From positions 1 to 64,000 of the forward strand of contig NZ_FQUJ01000010.1 in assembly GCF_900128925.1 (NCBI RefSeq): a DNA stretch of 64,000 bases, read 5' to 3'. This DNA comes from Modicisalibacter ilicicola DSM 19980. Its GTDB lineage: Bacteria > Pseudomonadota > Gammaproteobacteria > Pseudomonadales > Halomonadaceae. The position numbers were made by a program, and so were the translations under genes. Shown in pieces: positions 26,692 to 35,436 of this stretch. How positions within the stretch are numbered: the stretch's first letter is position 1; each line of letters starts with the position of its first letter. Under the pieces are notes generated by a model that had not been told where the DNA came from, did not search any database, and saw only the letters and a program-made list of their open reading frames with translations.

Positions 26692-27312
26692 ATGAATCGC
26701 GTATTGCCTCTGATCGTCGTCGCCCTGGCCATCCTGGCCTTCGCCACTCTCCTGCTGGTGGCGGGGCCCGCGGCACAGATCCGCAGCATCGACCCACCGG
26801 AAGGGCTCGCCCCCTATACCGCCGCCGAGCTGCGCGGGCGCAACGAATACATCAGCCTGGGCTGCGTCTATTGCCACTCTCAGCAGCCGCGTTCACCGGA
26901 ACAGGCTCCCGACGTGCTGCGCGGCTGGGGGCGCCCTTCTACCGCGGCGGACTATGTCTATGACGAGCCGCACCTGCTCGGCACCATGCGGACCGGGCCG
27001 GATCTTCTCAACGCTGGGGCACGGCTGCCGTCTCGAGCCTGGCAACTGACCCATCTCTATCAACCCCGGGCCATCGTGCCCCAGAGCATCATGCCGGCCT
27101 TTCCCTTTCTGTTCGAGGCCAAGGAGCAGGCCGCCCAGGGCGACGTGGTCGTGAAGGTGCCGGCGCGTCACCGTCCCGAAGGCAAGGTCATCGTCGCCAG
27201 GCAGGAAGCGCTCGATCTGGTGGACTATCTGCTCAGCCTCGATCGCACCTATCCGGCCGAACGCACCGATCTCAGGGATAACGGCTTCATGGCCCAGGAG
27301 GAGGATTCGTGA
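26692..27312 (+). CDS. ccoO: cbb3-type oxidase subunit II-like monohaem cytochrome c
   Basis: 206 residues. One N-terminal anchor, then a periplasmic domain with a single haem c site CVYCHSQ in GCVYCHSQQPR, and the CcoO-type patches YVYDEPHLLGTMRTGPDL and IVPQSIMPAFPFL. CcoO passes electrons into the CcoN core. Four bases after ccoN; its stop overlaps the GTG of the next gene. Confidence 0.88.
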   Translation: MNRVLPLIVVALAILAFATLLLVAGPAAQIRSIDPPEGLAPYTAAELRGRNEYISLGCVYCHSQQPRSPEQAPDVLRGWGRPSTAADYVYDEPHLLGTMRTGPDLLNAGARLPSRAWQLTHLYQPRAIVPQSIMPAFPFLFEAKEQAAQGDVVVKVPARHRPEGKVIVARQEALDLVDYLLSLDRTYPAERTDLRDNGFMAQEEDS

Positions 27313-27983
27313 CGCAAAAGCGCAAAGCAGAACGGCGGATCAAGTCCGTGGCAGGCACCAGCAACAAGAACTTCGACCCGCACGAATCCTACAACCCCAT
27401 CCCCTGGCAGGTCATCGCCATAGCGCTGGCACTGGCGGCGTGGGGGATCATCACCCTGGCCACCACCCGCGAAATGGCCGAGTCGGAACCGGAAGTCACC
27501 CAGGGCACCGGTGCCGATGAGCGGCTGTCGAAGGCGGTGGACGCCGAGATGTCCGACGGACGCCAGCTCTTCGTCACCAACTGTTCCACCTGTCACCAGA
27601 ACAACGGCTCGGGTATCGAGGCTGCCGTTCCGCCCCTGGCCGGCTCCCGCTACGTGCTGGCCGAACCGGAAGTACCGGCCAGCATCGTGCTCTTCGGCAT
27701 CCAGGGCGAGATCGAGGTGGCGGGTGACACCTATCGCGGTCGCATGCCGACCTTTGGAAACGAGCTGAATGACGAGCAGATCGCCTCCATCCTCAGTTAC
27801 GTTCGCAATAGCTGGGGCAACCAGGCTTCGGCCATCGAGGCGGGCCTCGTCGCCGAGCAGCGTCGGCGCTTTGCAGAGCGCACCACGCCTTGGGCGGGCG
27901 GCGCGGCGCTCGCCGAGACCTTCGGCATTCCGGCCACGTCCCGGCCCACCGCCAGCGTGGCCACCAGCGAGGAGAGCCACTGA
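27309..27983 (+). CDS. CcoP-like membrane-anchored monohaem cytochrome c
   Basis: 224 residues starting at GTG 27309, overlapping the ccoO stop (GTGA). The N-terminus ESYNPIPWQVIAIALALAAWG resembles the NPLPRWW motif preceding a CcoP helix. Unlike canonical CcoP, which has two haems, only one site is seen (CSTCHQ in FVTNCSTCHQNNG); the rest is a class I cytochrome domain with axial Met in GRMPTFG. It probably takes the place of CcoP as electron entry. The N-terminal region is positively charged (QKRKAERRIK). Confidence 0.82.
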   Translation: MTQKRKAERRIKSVAGTSNKNFDPHESYNPIPWQVIAIALALAAWGIITLATTREMAESEPEVTQGTGADERLSKAVDAEMSDGRQLFVTNCSTCHQNNGSGIEAAVPPLAGSRYVLAEPEVPASIVLFGIQGEIEVAGDTYRGRMPTFGNELNDEQIASILSYVRNSWGNQASAIEAGLVAEQRRRFAERTTPWAGGAALAETFGIPATSRPTASVATSEESH

Positions 27984-28825
27984 TGCGATCATTCATGACG
28001 CGCGGCCGATTCGCCCTCCTGACGACCGTGATCATGGCCGGTGCCGGGCTGGTGCTCTCCCCGGGCCAGGCTCAGGAGAAGGCGTCTGGGGCACGCTCCG
28101 ATGCCAAGTCCCTCGAAAAGCCGCTGGCGGCGGTCTATTACGGCCAGGCAGCGGCCCAGGCCGACACGCAGAGTGTAGAAGGCCTGATCGGCCAGGGCAG
28201 CGGCGATACCTGGGCTTGCGCCTCCTGCCATGGCGACCGGGGCCAGGGAGCCGAGAACGTACCGCGTCTGGCCGGTCTGCCGGCGGGTTATATCACCAAG
28301 CAGTTGCATGACTATGCCAACCGGCGGCGTCTCAACGACAACATGCAGTATGTCGTCGAGGGGCTGACGGACGATCAGATGGCGGCACTCGGCAGGTATT
28401 ACGCCGAAATGGAATCTCCGAGCAGTGCCAGGCCTGGCCTGAGCGGCGATCTCGACCGTGGTCGGGAGCTCGCCTTGCAGGGCGACTGGAGCCTCGACGT
28501 CCCGGCCTGTTACAGCTGTCACGGCTCTTCCGGCTGGGGGGTCGGCCAGGCCTTTCCCGCCCTGGCGGGACAGCATCCCAGCTACACCTACAATCAGCTC
28601 GCCAGCTGGAAGAGCGGTCGCCGGGCCAACTCGCCGATCAACCTGATGCACAACGTCGCCATGGCGCTTTCCGAGCACGACATGCGTTCCGTGGCGGATT
28701 ACCTGGCCTCGCTGCCCGCCGCCCCGGGCGGAAGACAGGCAGGGCTCGATACCCCCGCCCCCGGTCAACTCCCCCCTGTCGAACGGGCGGCCAGCAGTCA
28801 ACAAGGGAGCGCCGATCATGAATGA
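27983..28825 (+). CDS. Cytochrome c4-like dihaem protein
   Basis: 280 residues with a signal peptide (FALLTTVIMAGAGLVL, cleavage near AQA). Two haem sites, CASCHG near residue 76 and CYSCHG near residue 175, in two similar domains, as in cytochromes c4. Periplasmic electron carrier. The start overlaps the previous stop (TGATG), and the stop overlaps the next ATG by eight bases. GGAGAG precedes the start. Confidence 0.85.
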   Translation: MRSFMTRGRFALLTTVIMAGAGLVLSPGQAQEKASGARSDAKSLEKPLAAVYYGQAAAQADTQSVEGLIGQGSGDTWACASCHGDRGQGAENVPRLAGLPAGYITKQLHDYANRRRLNDNMQYVVEGLTDDQMAALGRYYAEMESPSSARPGLSGDLDRGRELALQGDWSLDVPACYSCHGSSGWGVGQAFPALAGQHPSYTYNQLASWKSGRRANSPINLMHNVAMALSEHDMRSVADYLASLPAAPGGRQAGLDTPAPGQLPPVERAASSQQGSADHE

Positions 28826-29975
28826 TCACAACCCCTCCAGGGCGAATCGCTCGGCCAGGCGTCGTTTCGCCTACGCAGGCGTGGGCGCGGTCGTGCTGTT
28901 CGTTGCGGGTACGCTGGTCGCCAATTACAAGCTGCTGCCCTACCTCACCGGCTCCCCTGCCGAGACGAGCCAGGCCGAGAAGAACAAGCAGATCGCCCAG
29001 CAGGCCCGACAGAAGCTGGGCGAAGAGCGCCAGGCCTGGCAGAACGATCCCAAGGCCGATCCCCCCAGGCCCCCGACCGGGCCAGAAGGCTATTTCCAGC
29101 CACCGCAGGAGCATGAGATCCCCGATGATGAGTTCGGGCAGGCCATTCGCCGGGGGCGGGAAATCTTCTTCAATACCGGCACCAACGCCCGGGAGTTCGC
29201 CGGCAATGAACTGGCCTGCGCCAATTGCCACCTGGATGGCGGTCGCAAGGAAAACTCGGCACCGATGTGGGCGGCAATCAACAACTACCCCGCCTATCGC
29301 GGCAAGAACAAGATGATCAACACCATGGAGGACCGCATCAACGGTTGCTTCACCTACTCCATGAACGCCCAGAGCTCGCCCAGCGGCGGGCCACCGCCGC
29401 CGGGGCACCAGGTCTACAAGGACCTGCAGAGCTATTTCTACTGGCTAGGGGATGGGGCGCCGCTCAACGAGGACATGCCCGGACGCGGTTATCCGACCAT
29501 GCAGAAGACCGATCAGGGCTACGACTGGCAACGGGGCGAGGAGGTATTCGTCAACAACTGCGCGGTGTGTCACGGCCTGGACGGCCAGGGGCAGAAGGAT
29601 ATCAACGGCCGCTACATCTTTCCTCCCCTGTGGGGGCCTCATTCCTACAACTGGGGTGCCGGCATGCACCGGGTCAATACGGCCGCGGGCTTCATCAAGG
29701 CCAACATGCCGCTCGGCAAGCCCTTCAGCCTGTCCGATCAGCAGGCCTGGGATGTCGCCGCCTACATCAACAGCTTCCCGCGGCCGGCGGACCCGCGCCA
29801 GACCGATGAAGGCATCAGCCTGGAAGAGTCTCGGGAAAAGTACCACCAGCACATGGGCTACTATAACCACTCGCTGCATGGGGTCACCCTGGGCGAAGGG
29901 GCCACCCCGGAGCGCTGGGAACGCTTCGTCGAGTCCTGGCGTGCTGCCGGCATGTCCGCCATGAACCAGCCGTGA
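28818..29975 (+). CDS. TsdA-like dihaem cytochrome c (thiosulfate dehydrogenase family)
   Basis: 385 residues with an N-terminal anchor (FAYAGVGAVVLFVAGTLVANY). Haem 1 site CANCHL in ELACANCHLDGG; haem 2 site CAVCHG. The segment INGCFTYSMN between them resembles the TsdA region carrying the cysteine that serves as distal ligand to haem 1 in thiosulfate dehydrogenases. Whether this protein oxidises thiosulfate, reduces tetrathionate or only shuttles electrons is not decided by sequence. Its place in the oxidase operon suggests direct coupling. Confidence 0.75.
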   Translation: MNDHNPSRANRSARRRFAYAGVGAVVLFVAGTLVANYKLLPYLTGSPAETSQAEKNKQIAQQARQKLGEERQAWQNDPKADPPRPPTGPEGYFQPPQEHEIPDDEFGQAIRRGREIFFNTGTNAREFAGNELACANCHLDGGRKENSAPMWAAINNYPAYRGKNKMINTMEDRINGCFTYSMNAQSSPSGGPPPPGHQVYKDLQSYFYWLGDGAPLNEDMPGRGYPTMQKTDQGYDWQRGEEVFVNNCAVCHGLDGQGQKDINGRYIFPPLWGPHSYNWGAGMHRVNTAAGFIKANMPLGKPFSLSDQQAWDVAAYINSFPRPADPRQTDEGISLEESREKYHQHMGYYNHSLHGVTLGEGATPERWERFVESWRAAGMSAMNQP

Positions 29976-29979
29976 GACC

Positions 29980-32214
29980 ATGGGACGCCGTCGGCCGCCA
30001 GACAATGACGAACTCGATGCCCTGCAGGAGAGCGGCCACGCCCTGCTTTCCGTCGAAGGGTTATGGTGCCCGAGTTGTGCCGCCGCCACGGAGCAGGTCA
30101 TCCAGCGCACGCCGGGCGTGCTCGATGCCGGGGTAAGTTTCGCCACGTCGGCAGCCCTAGTGCGCTGGGATCCGCAGCGTCTGCACCTGCACGAACTGGC
30201 CCAACGGGTTCGTCGCCTCGGTTACCGGCTCGGGCCGCCGCTGAGCGCCGAACAGACCCTGGACCGCATCGACCGGGAAATCGAGCGACTGGGGGTACGC
30301 CTGGCGGTGGCTGCCCTCTTCGGCATGTGGACCATGCTGCTCTCGGTGCTGCTCTACCTAGACAACGGCGGCATCGCCTCTTCACCGGCGGGCTGGTGGC
30401 TCGCGCTCGGTGCCGGTGTAGCGGCACTGCCGGTGGTGATCGTCGTCGGTGGACCGATCCTGCTGGCCGGCTGGCGCACCTTGCGCCTCGGCCTGCCCGG
30501 CATGGACACCCTGGCAAGCATCGGCGTCAGCGCCGCTCTGGGGCTGTCGTTCTGGCAGCTGACCCAGGGGAGCAGCGAGGTCTATTTCGATACCGCGGTC
30601 ATGCTGATCGTCCTGCTCACCCTCGGACGCTTCATCGAGACCCGTACCCTGCGCCATGCCGCCCAGGCCATCGATGCCCTGCAAGACACCCTGCCCGAGA
30701 CCGCCGAGCGCCTGGACGAGTGTGGCAACCTCATGAAGGTGCCGGCGGCAAAGGTGCAGGCGGGTGCGACGATCCGTGTCGCCGCCGGTCAACGTGTTCC
30801 ACTGGACGGCTACGTTCTGCAGGGCGACAGTCGGCTCGACCGCAGCGTGCTCAGCGGCGAATCCCTGCCTTGTCCGGTAACCGCCGGCGAGCATGTGGAA
30901 GCCGGCTGCATCAACCTGACGAGCGCCCTGCTTCTGGTCGTCGACAAGGTGGTCGGGGAGCGCCGCATCGACCGGATCGGCGCGCGCATCGCCGAAGCGG
31001 CCGGCGCCAAGGGTGATACCCAACGGCTGGCGGATCGGGTGGCGCGTTGGGTCGTGCCGGTGGCCCTGGGGCTGGCACTGCTGACACTGCTCCTCGCCAA
31101 TCTCTTCGGCGTACCGTTTGAGGATGCCCTGCTGAGGGCGATCTCGGTGCTGGTCATCGCCTGCCCCTGTGCCGTGGGCATCGCGGTGCCGGTGGCCTAC
31201 GTGGCTTCCGCCAGTCAGGCGGCGCGTCAGGGCATCCTCTTTCGCCACCCGGCTGCCCTGGAAGCCATGGCACGGGTGAATACGATGCTGTTCGACAAGA
31301 CCGGCACCCTCACCGAGGGTCGATTGGCCGTGGGCAAGGTGATCCTTCGACACCGGGACACGGCCCTGCCGACGACCGCAAGCGCCATACTCGCCCTGGC
31401 GGCAAGGGCCGAGCAGGGCGTGGATCATGTCATTGCCAGGGCCCTGCGAGCGGAAGTCACGACGCCACCGGACAGCCTCGAGGTCATGCCCCAGCGCTTC
31501 GAGCGTGGCGTACGCCTCGAGGATGCCGACTACGGCACGATACTGGTCGGCAATCGGCAATTCCTCGGGGAACAAGACGTCGAATGCCCTTTCGACGACG
31601 ATGAAGCGGATGCCAACGAGGCCCTGGGCGTGCGTGTCGAGGTCGCCGCAGCGGGGCACTGGCTGGCCTCGATCCTGCTTCAGGATCGTCTGCGCGACGA
31701 TGCCGCCGACGCGCTGAAACGCCTGCAACACGCCGGGGTCGAATGCGCCATCGTCAGCGGTGATGCCGAGGCCCCGGTACGCGCCGTGGCAAGCCAGCTC
31801 GGCATCCCGGCCTCGCACCTGTTCGCCGCCTGCACCCCGGAAGCCAAGGCCGCGATCGTGCGCAATACTCACGGCTTCGTCGCCTTCGCCGGTGACGGCA
31901 TCAACGACGGCCCCGCCCTGGCCCAGGCGGATGTCGGCCTGGCCGTCAGCGAGTCCACCAGCACCGCCACCGCGGCAGCCAGCATCGCCATCGCCGAAGG
32001 CGGTGTGACGCGCATCGCCGATGCCCTGGGCATGGCAAGGCGGGCCTATCGGGTGATGCGCCAGAACCTCGCCTTCGCCCTGCTTTACAATACCATCGGC
32101 CTGAGCCTGGCCGCCTTCGGTGCGATACCGCCCGTGGCAGCGGCCATCGCCATGGCCGCCAGCTCGCTGACGGTGGTTGCCAACGCGTCGCGGCTGGCCT
32201 CCAAGGAGCGTTGA
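29980..32214 (+). CDS. Heavy-metal (copper) P-type ATPase, CcoI/CopA-like
   Basis: 744 residues. An N-terminal HMA-like metal domain with CPSC (Cys30, Cys33), the membrane CPC motif (VIACPCAVGIAVP), phosphorylation site DKTGTLTEG, and hinge GDGINDGPALAQAD. It belongs to the Cu+ group. Lying four bases after the cytochrome genes, it most likely supplies copper for the CuB centre of the oxidase, as CcoI does. Canonical CcoG, CcoH and CcoS are not present nearby. Confidence 0.85.
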   Translation: MGRRRPPDNDELDALQESGHALLSVEGLWCPSCAAATEQVIQRTPGVLDAGVSFATSAALVRWDPQRLHLHELAQRVRRLGYRLGPPLSAEQTLDRIDREIERLGVRLAVAALFGMWTMLLSVLLYLDNGGIASSPAGWWLALGAGVAALPVVIVVGGPILLAGWRTLRLGLPGMDTLASIGVSAALGLSFWQLTQGSSEVYFDTAVMLIVLLTLGRFIETRTLRHAAQAIDALQDTLPETAERLDECGNLMKVPAAKVQAGATIRVAAGQRVPLDGYVLQGDSRLDRSVLSGESLPCPVTAGEHVEAGCINLTSALLLVVDKVVGERRIDRIGARIAEAAGAKGDTQRLADRVARWVVPVALGLALLTLLLANLFGVPFEDALLRAISVLVIACPCAVGIAVPVAYVASASQAARQGILFRHPAALEAMARVNTMLFDKTGTLTEGRLAVGKVILRHRDTALPTTASAILALAARAEQGVDHVIARALRAEVTTPPDSLEVMPQRFERGVRLEDADYGTILVGNRQFLGEQDVECPFDDDEADANEALGVRVEVAAAGHWLASILLQDRLRDDAADALKRLQHAGVECAIVSGDAEAPVRAVASQLGIPASHLFAACTPEAKAAIVRNTHGFVAFAGDGINDGPALAQADVGLAVSESTSTATAAASIAIAEGGVTRIADALGMARRAYRVMRQNLAFALLYNTIGLSLAAFGAIPPVAAAIAMAASSLTVVANASRLASKER

Positions 32215-32286
32215 ATAAAACATAACGTGGCGCCTTCGCCGGCAGTATGTAAAGCTGGGGCATAACTCGACCGCCTCGCGATTGCC

Positions 32287-33414
32287 ATGAAGACCATGCC
32301 CCCTGTCCGTCACTCCCCGACCCCCGCCGAACTCGGTTTTCGCATGCCCGCGGAGTTCGCCCCTCACGATGCCTGCTGGATGCTCTGGCCGCAGCGCCCC
32401 GACAACTGGCGCTACGGCGCCAAGCCGGCCCAGGCCGCCTTCGTCGCGGTGGCCAGCGTCATCGCCGAGAGCGAGACGGTGTTCGTCGGGGTCAACGACG
32501 ACCAGTACGAGAATGCCCGTCACCACCTGCCCGCCCACGTCCGTGTGGTAGAACTGTCGAGCAACGACGCCTGGATGCGCGATGTGGGGCCGACCTTCCT
32601 GACCCACCCGGACGGCCGGCTGGCGATGGTCGACTGGGAGTTCAACGCCTGGGGCGGCCTCGACGGCGGGCTCTATTTCCCCTGGGACAAGGATCGGCGC
32701 ATCCGCATGAAGATCGCCGAGATATTGGGAATCGAGCGCTTCATCTCGCCGCTGGTGCTGGAGGGCGGGGCGATCCATGTGGATGGCGAGGGCACCCTGA
32801 TCACTACCGAGGAGTGCCTGCTCAATTCCAACCGCAACCCCGAGTGGAGCAAGGCGGACATGGAGCGCCTGCTGAGCGATTTCCTCGGGGTGAGCAAGGT
32901 CCTCTGGCTGCCCCGCGGCTGTCACCGGGACGAGACCGACGGCCATATCGACAACCTGTGCTGCTTCATCGCCCCCGGCGAAGTCGCCCTGACCTGGACC
33001 GACGACGAGAGCGATCCGCAGCACGCCATCTCCCGGGAGGCGCGGGAGATTCTGGAGCAAGTGACGGACGCCCAAGGGCGACGCCTCAAGGTCCATCTGC
33101 TGCCCCAGCCGGGGCCGCTGCATATCGCCGAAACGGAAGCCAGCGGGGTCGACCGGCTGAGCGGGTCAAAGCCTCGTCGGCCCGGGGACCGCCTGGCCGG
33201 CTCCTACGTCAACTTCTACATCGGGAATTCGGTGGTGGTGATGCCGCGCCTCGATCCGACGCATGACGACGAGGCCCGGGCAATCCTCGAAAGCCTGTTC
33301 CCCGAGCGCCGGGTGATCGCCATCGACGCCCGCGAGATCCTGCTCGGCGGCGGCAACATCCACTGCATCACCCAGCAGCAGCCACGCGCCATCCGAGCTA
33401 CCGGCAGAAGCTGA
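32287..33414 (+). CDS. aguA: Agmatine deiminase
   Basis: 375 residues. Hydrolyses agmatine to N-carbamoylputrescine and ammonia, a step from arginine to putrescine. Active-site motifs: NDAWMRDVGPTF, VLEGGAIHVDGEG, HTDGHID-like RDETDGHIDNL, and the catalytic cysteine Cys360 in GGGNIHCIT. No aguB (N-carbamoylputrescine amidohydrolase) neighbour. The last 17 bases overlap the 3' end of the extensin-like gene on the opposite strand. Confidence 0.95.
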   Translation: MKTMPPVRHSPTPAELGFRMPAEFAPHDACWMLWPQRPDNWRYGAKPAQAAFVAVASVIAESETVFVGVNDDQYENARHHLPAHVRVVELSSNDAWMRDVGPTFLTHPDGRLAMVDWEFNAWGGLDGGLYFPWDKDRRIRMKIAEILGIERFISPLVLEGGAIHVDGEGTLITTEECLLNSNRNPEWSKADMERLLSDFLGVSKVLWLPRGCHRDETDGHIDNLCCFIAPGEVALTWTDDESDPQHAISREAREILEQVTDAQGRRLKVHLLPQPGPLHIAETEASGVDRLSGSKPRRPGDRLAGSYVNFYIGNSVVVMPRLDPTHDDEARAILESLFPERRVIAIDAREILLGGGNIHCITQQQPRAIRATGRS

Positions 33415-34102
33415 CACCGCGCATCCCCAGATGGAAGTGATTGGCGTGGGCGGCGTTGTACCCCGGCCCCAGCACCGTGCCGAACAGCCCGCAGGCGTCT
33501 TCCTGGGCGCGCTTGAGGAAGGTGCCGGCCGCATCCTCGCCGCCCCAATCCTTCAATACCTCGATGCGCCGGCCGTCCGCGAGCCGAAACGCCGCCACGT
33601 CGATGGCCTCGGCGCTGGCGTGCTCGCTGCGACGGCCTTCCTTGCGGCCATAGATGTTGCGGCAGGCGAAGCTGCCGTAATGCTGAACGCGCGCGATGGG
33701 CTGGCCGAAGATCTCCTCTGCCAACGGCTGCAGTCGATGCTGCTCGTAAAGCGTCCAGCTCAAGGCCAGCGGGCAGGACGCCACGAAGCCGCGATTGAAC
33801 GCCGCCGCGCCGCGCTGGACCCGCACCACATTGGACAAGGGACAGCCCTCGACCGGGGTATGATCGTCCAGCGGAACATACTCGAGGGCGCCCTGGGGCG
33901 CGGTCTCCAGTGCCGCCAGGCAGGCCTCGCGGTTGCCCGCAAGGCGCGACAGCTTCCATTGCGTGACAGGCGTCAGGGGATCGGCGACGTAGAGCGGCTG
34001 CCAGGGCGCCCACTCACGCGGAATCGTCCACCACTGCTTCTCGAAGCCGATGCCGACGACGATCGCGATCAGTGCGAATACCTCGCGTGCGTGGATCTTC
34101 AT
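33398..34102 (-). CDS. Extensin-like domain protein (peptidase M15-like fold)
   Basis: 234 residues with an N-terminal hydrophobic stretch (EVFALIAIVVGIGF). Conserved extensin_2 motifs: CPLALSWTLYEQH, ACRNIYGR, SEHASAEAIDVAAF and NAAHANHFHLGMRG. The SEHxxAxAIDV and HxxHFH motifs resemble zinc-binding sites of D-Ala-D-Ala carboxypeptidase-like M15 enzymes, so a role in cell-wall metabolism is plausible. Convergent with aguA. Confidence 0.85.
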   Translation of the reverse strand: MKIHAREVFALIAIVVGIGFEKQWWTIPREWAPWQPLYVADPLTPVTQWKLSRLAGNREACLAALETAPQGALEYVPLDDHTPVEGCPLSNVVRVQRGAAAFNRGFVASCPLALSWTLYEQHRLQPLAEEIFGQPIARVQHYGSFACRNIYGRKEGRRSEHASAEAIDVAAFRLADGRRIEVLKDWGGEDAAGTFLKRAQEDACGLFGTVLGPGYNAAHANHFHLGMRGVSFCR

Positions 34103-34146
34103 AGTGTCGCTAGCGCTGTCTCTTTCTTACCACGGCAATATCTGCC

Positions 34147-34611
34147 ATGAAGCCTATGCTACGCTACCATTCGGCTCATGGGTCCGCCGACAGTAGCGGG
34201 GTACCCTACCACCTCGTCGAGATCGATTCGCTGGAGGCACTGGCAAGGGCGATTCCCGCCCCGGGTCCTTGGTCACGCTGGATCACCCCGAGCGGCCATG
34301 AATCGATCTATCTCTACGTGAGGGCCACGACGACCGAGCGCAACAATCACTTGCGCTGTCGCATGTTCACTCTGGGTGCCAGCCTCTACGAGGACCCGGC
34401 AACCGGCAGCGCGGCGGCGGCTCTGGCGGGTAAGTTGGCCATGGCAAGCGCGGGCTCCGGCCGCTGGCAATGGCATATCGTCCAGGGCGTGGAGATGGGC
34501 CGTCCGAGCAGGATAATCGCGGCGGTCGAGCGCGATACCCAAGGCAATACGGTGATTCATATCGCCGGCCAGGCCACCATCGTCGGCCAGGGCACCCTGC
34601 AGACTCGCTGA
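34147..34611 (+). pseudogene. phzF-like gene, 5'-truncated (C-terminal domain only)
   Basis: 154 residues where the family normally has 260-300. It contains the C-terminal PhzF motif EDPATGSAAAALAG and the domain-start segment SGVPYHLVEIDSLEAL. The N-terminal domain with the catalytic glutamate is missing: the sequence upstream is the promoter of the extensin-like gene. Residual product would not be expected to be active as an isomerase. No remnant of the missing half is visible in the other frames. Confidence 0.7.
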
Positions 34612-34658
34612 TCGTCCACCATACTGAGGCTCCGAATACGCGATTCACAGGAGCCTTT

Positions 34659-35072
34659 ATGGCACGTTTCATCGCTCTCGCCTTCATCGCCGGCTTTCTT
34701 GCCGTGATCTGCTTCCATCAGGCCGCGGCGGGATTGTTGCATGCCTTTGGCGTCATTCCTTCCGCGCCCTATAACGCCTCGGCGGTGCCGCCCTTCGGTG
34801 TAGCGGCCTGGTTCTCGGCGAGCTTCTGGGGCGGTATCTGGGGCATCGTCATGCTGTGGCTCTTTTCCCATTTCAACGTCGCTCAAGGCCAGTGGTGGAA
34901 GGCCCTGCTGTTCGGCGGCATCGTCCTGACCCTGGTGGCCATGCTGATCGTCTTCCCGCTCAAGGGGCGAGGCGTCAATCTTGCCATCTTCCCCATCGGC
35001 TTCACGGTCAATGCGGCCTGGGGAGTGGGCACCCTGGTGTTCGCCCGAGTCTTCCATCTGCGCCTCGGTTAG
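34659..35072 (+). CDS. Small integral membrane protein of unknown function
   Basis: 137 residues, four predicted membrane segments (FIALAFIAGFLAVICFHQA; then ASFWGGIWGIVMLWLFSHF; then ALLFGGIVLTLVAMLIVF; then FTVNAAWGVGTLVFARVF). CAGGAG precedes the ATG. I do not recognise a named family. It lies just after the phzF fragment in the same direction. Confidence 0.75.
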   Translation: MARFIALAFIAGFLAVICFHQAAAGLLHAFGVIPSAPYNASAVPPFGVAAWFSASFWGGIWGIVMLWLFSHFNVAQGQWWKALLFGGIVLTLVAMLIVFPLKGRGVNLAIFPIGFTVNAAWGVGTLVFARVFHLRLG

Positions 35073-35200
35073 GCTTGCAAGCAATCGCGCCCGGTAAGCC
35101 GCCAGCGTTCGCCACGACCAGACCTCATGCCCCGGCCCGGCAAACCGGCAAGATGCACGAGTGCATCCTGCTGTTCGGAGGGTTGGGGGGCATGCCCGAT

Positions 35201-35356
35201 TCAAAGGTAGCTGATCAACAGCGCGGTGCTGCCGACGAGCAACGCCGAGGCTACGGCAATGTCCAGCAGACGGTTGAGCCAGCGCTCGGATGACGCAGGC
35301 AACCGGCGGGTCGCCCCACGCCGCCGGGAAGTCGACGATCTCCGGAAGGGAAACAT
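35201..35356 (-). CDS. Possible 51-residue single-membrane-segment protein
   Basis: Short open frame on the minus strand, starting MFPFRRSSTSRRRGATRRL and ending with one hydrophobic helix (LLDIAVASALLVGSTALLISYL) at a TGA. A basic, Arg/Ser-rich head plus one C-terminal membrane helix is protein-like, but no strong ribosome site is visible. It is the only candidate in the 364-bp gap between the membrane protein gene and the BCCT gene. Function unknown. Confidence 0.35.
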   Translation of the reverse strand: MFPFRRSSTSRRRGATRRLPASSERWLNRLLDIAVASALLVGSTALLISYL

Positions 35357-35436
35357 GGTGGTGTCCGACGCACGAACCTTGGTGGCTTTTGCCCAAGCCT
35401 AGCATTGCGGGCTCGGTGTTGCCCCACCCTGGATGC

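Noticed and set aside
30382-33123. 913-residue open frame antisense to the P-type ATPase and aguA
   Set aside because: Both sense genes have full motif sets; the antisense product has low-complexity His/Asp/Gly composition and no start signal.
35149-35190. GATGCAC-GA-GTGCATC palindrome as a terminator
   Set aside because: Only a 7-bp stem with a two-base loop and no T-run.
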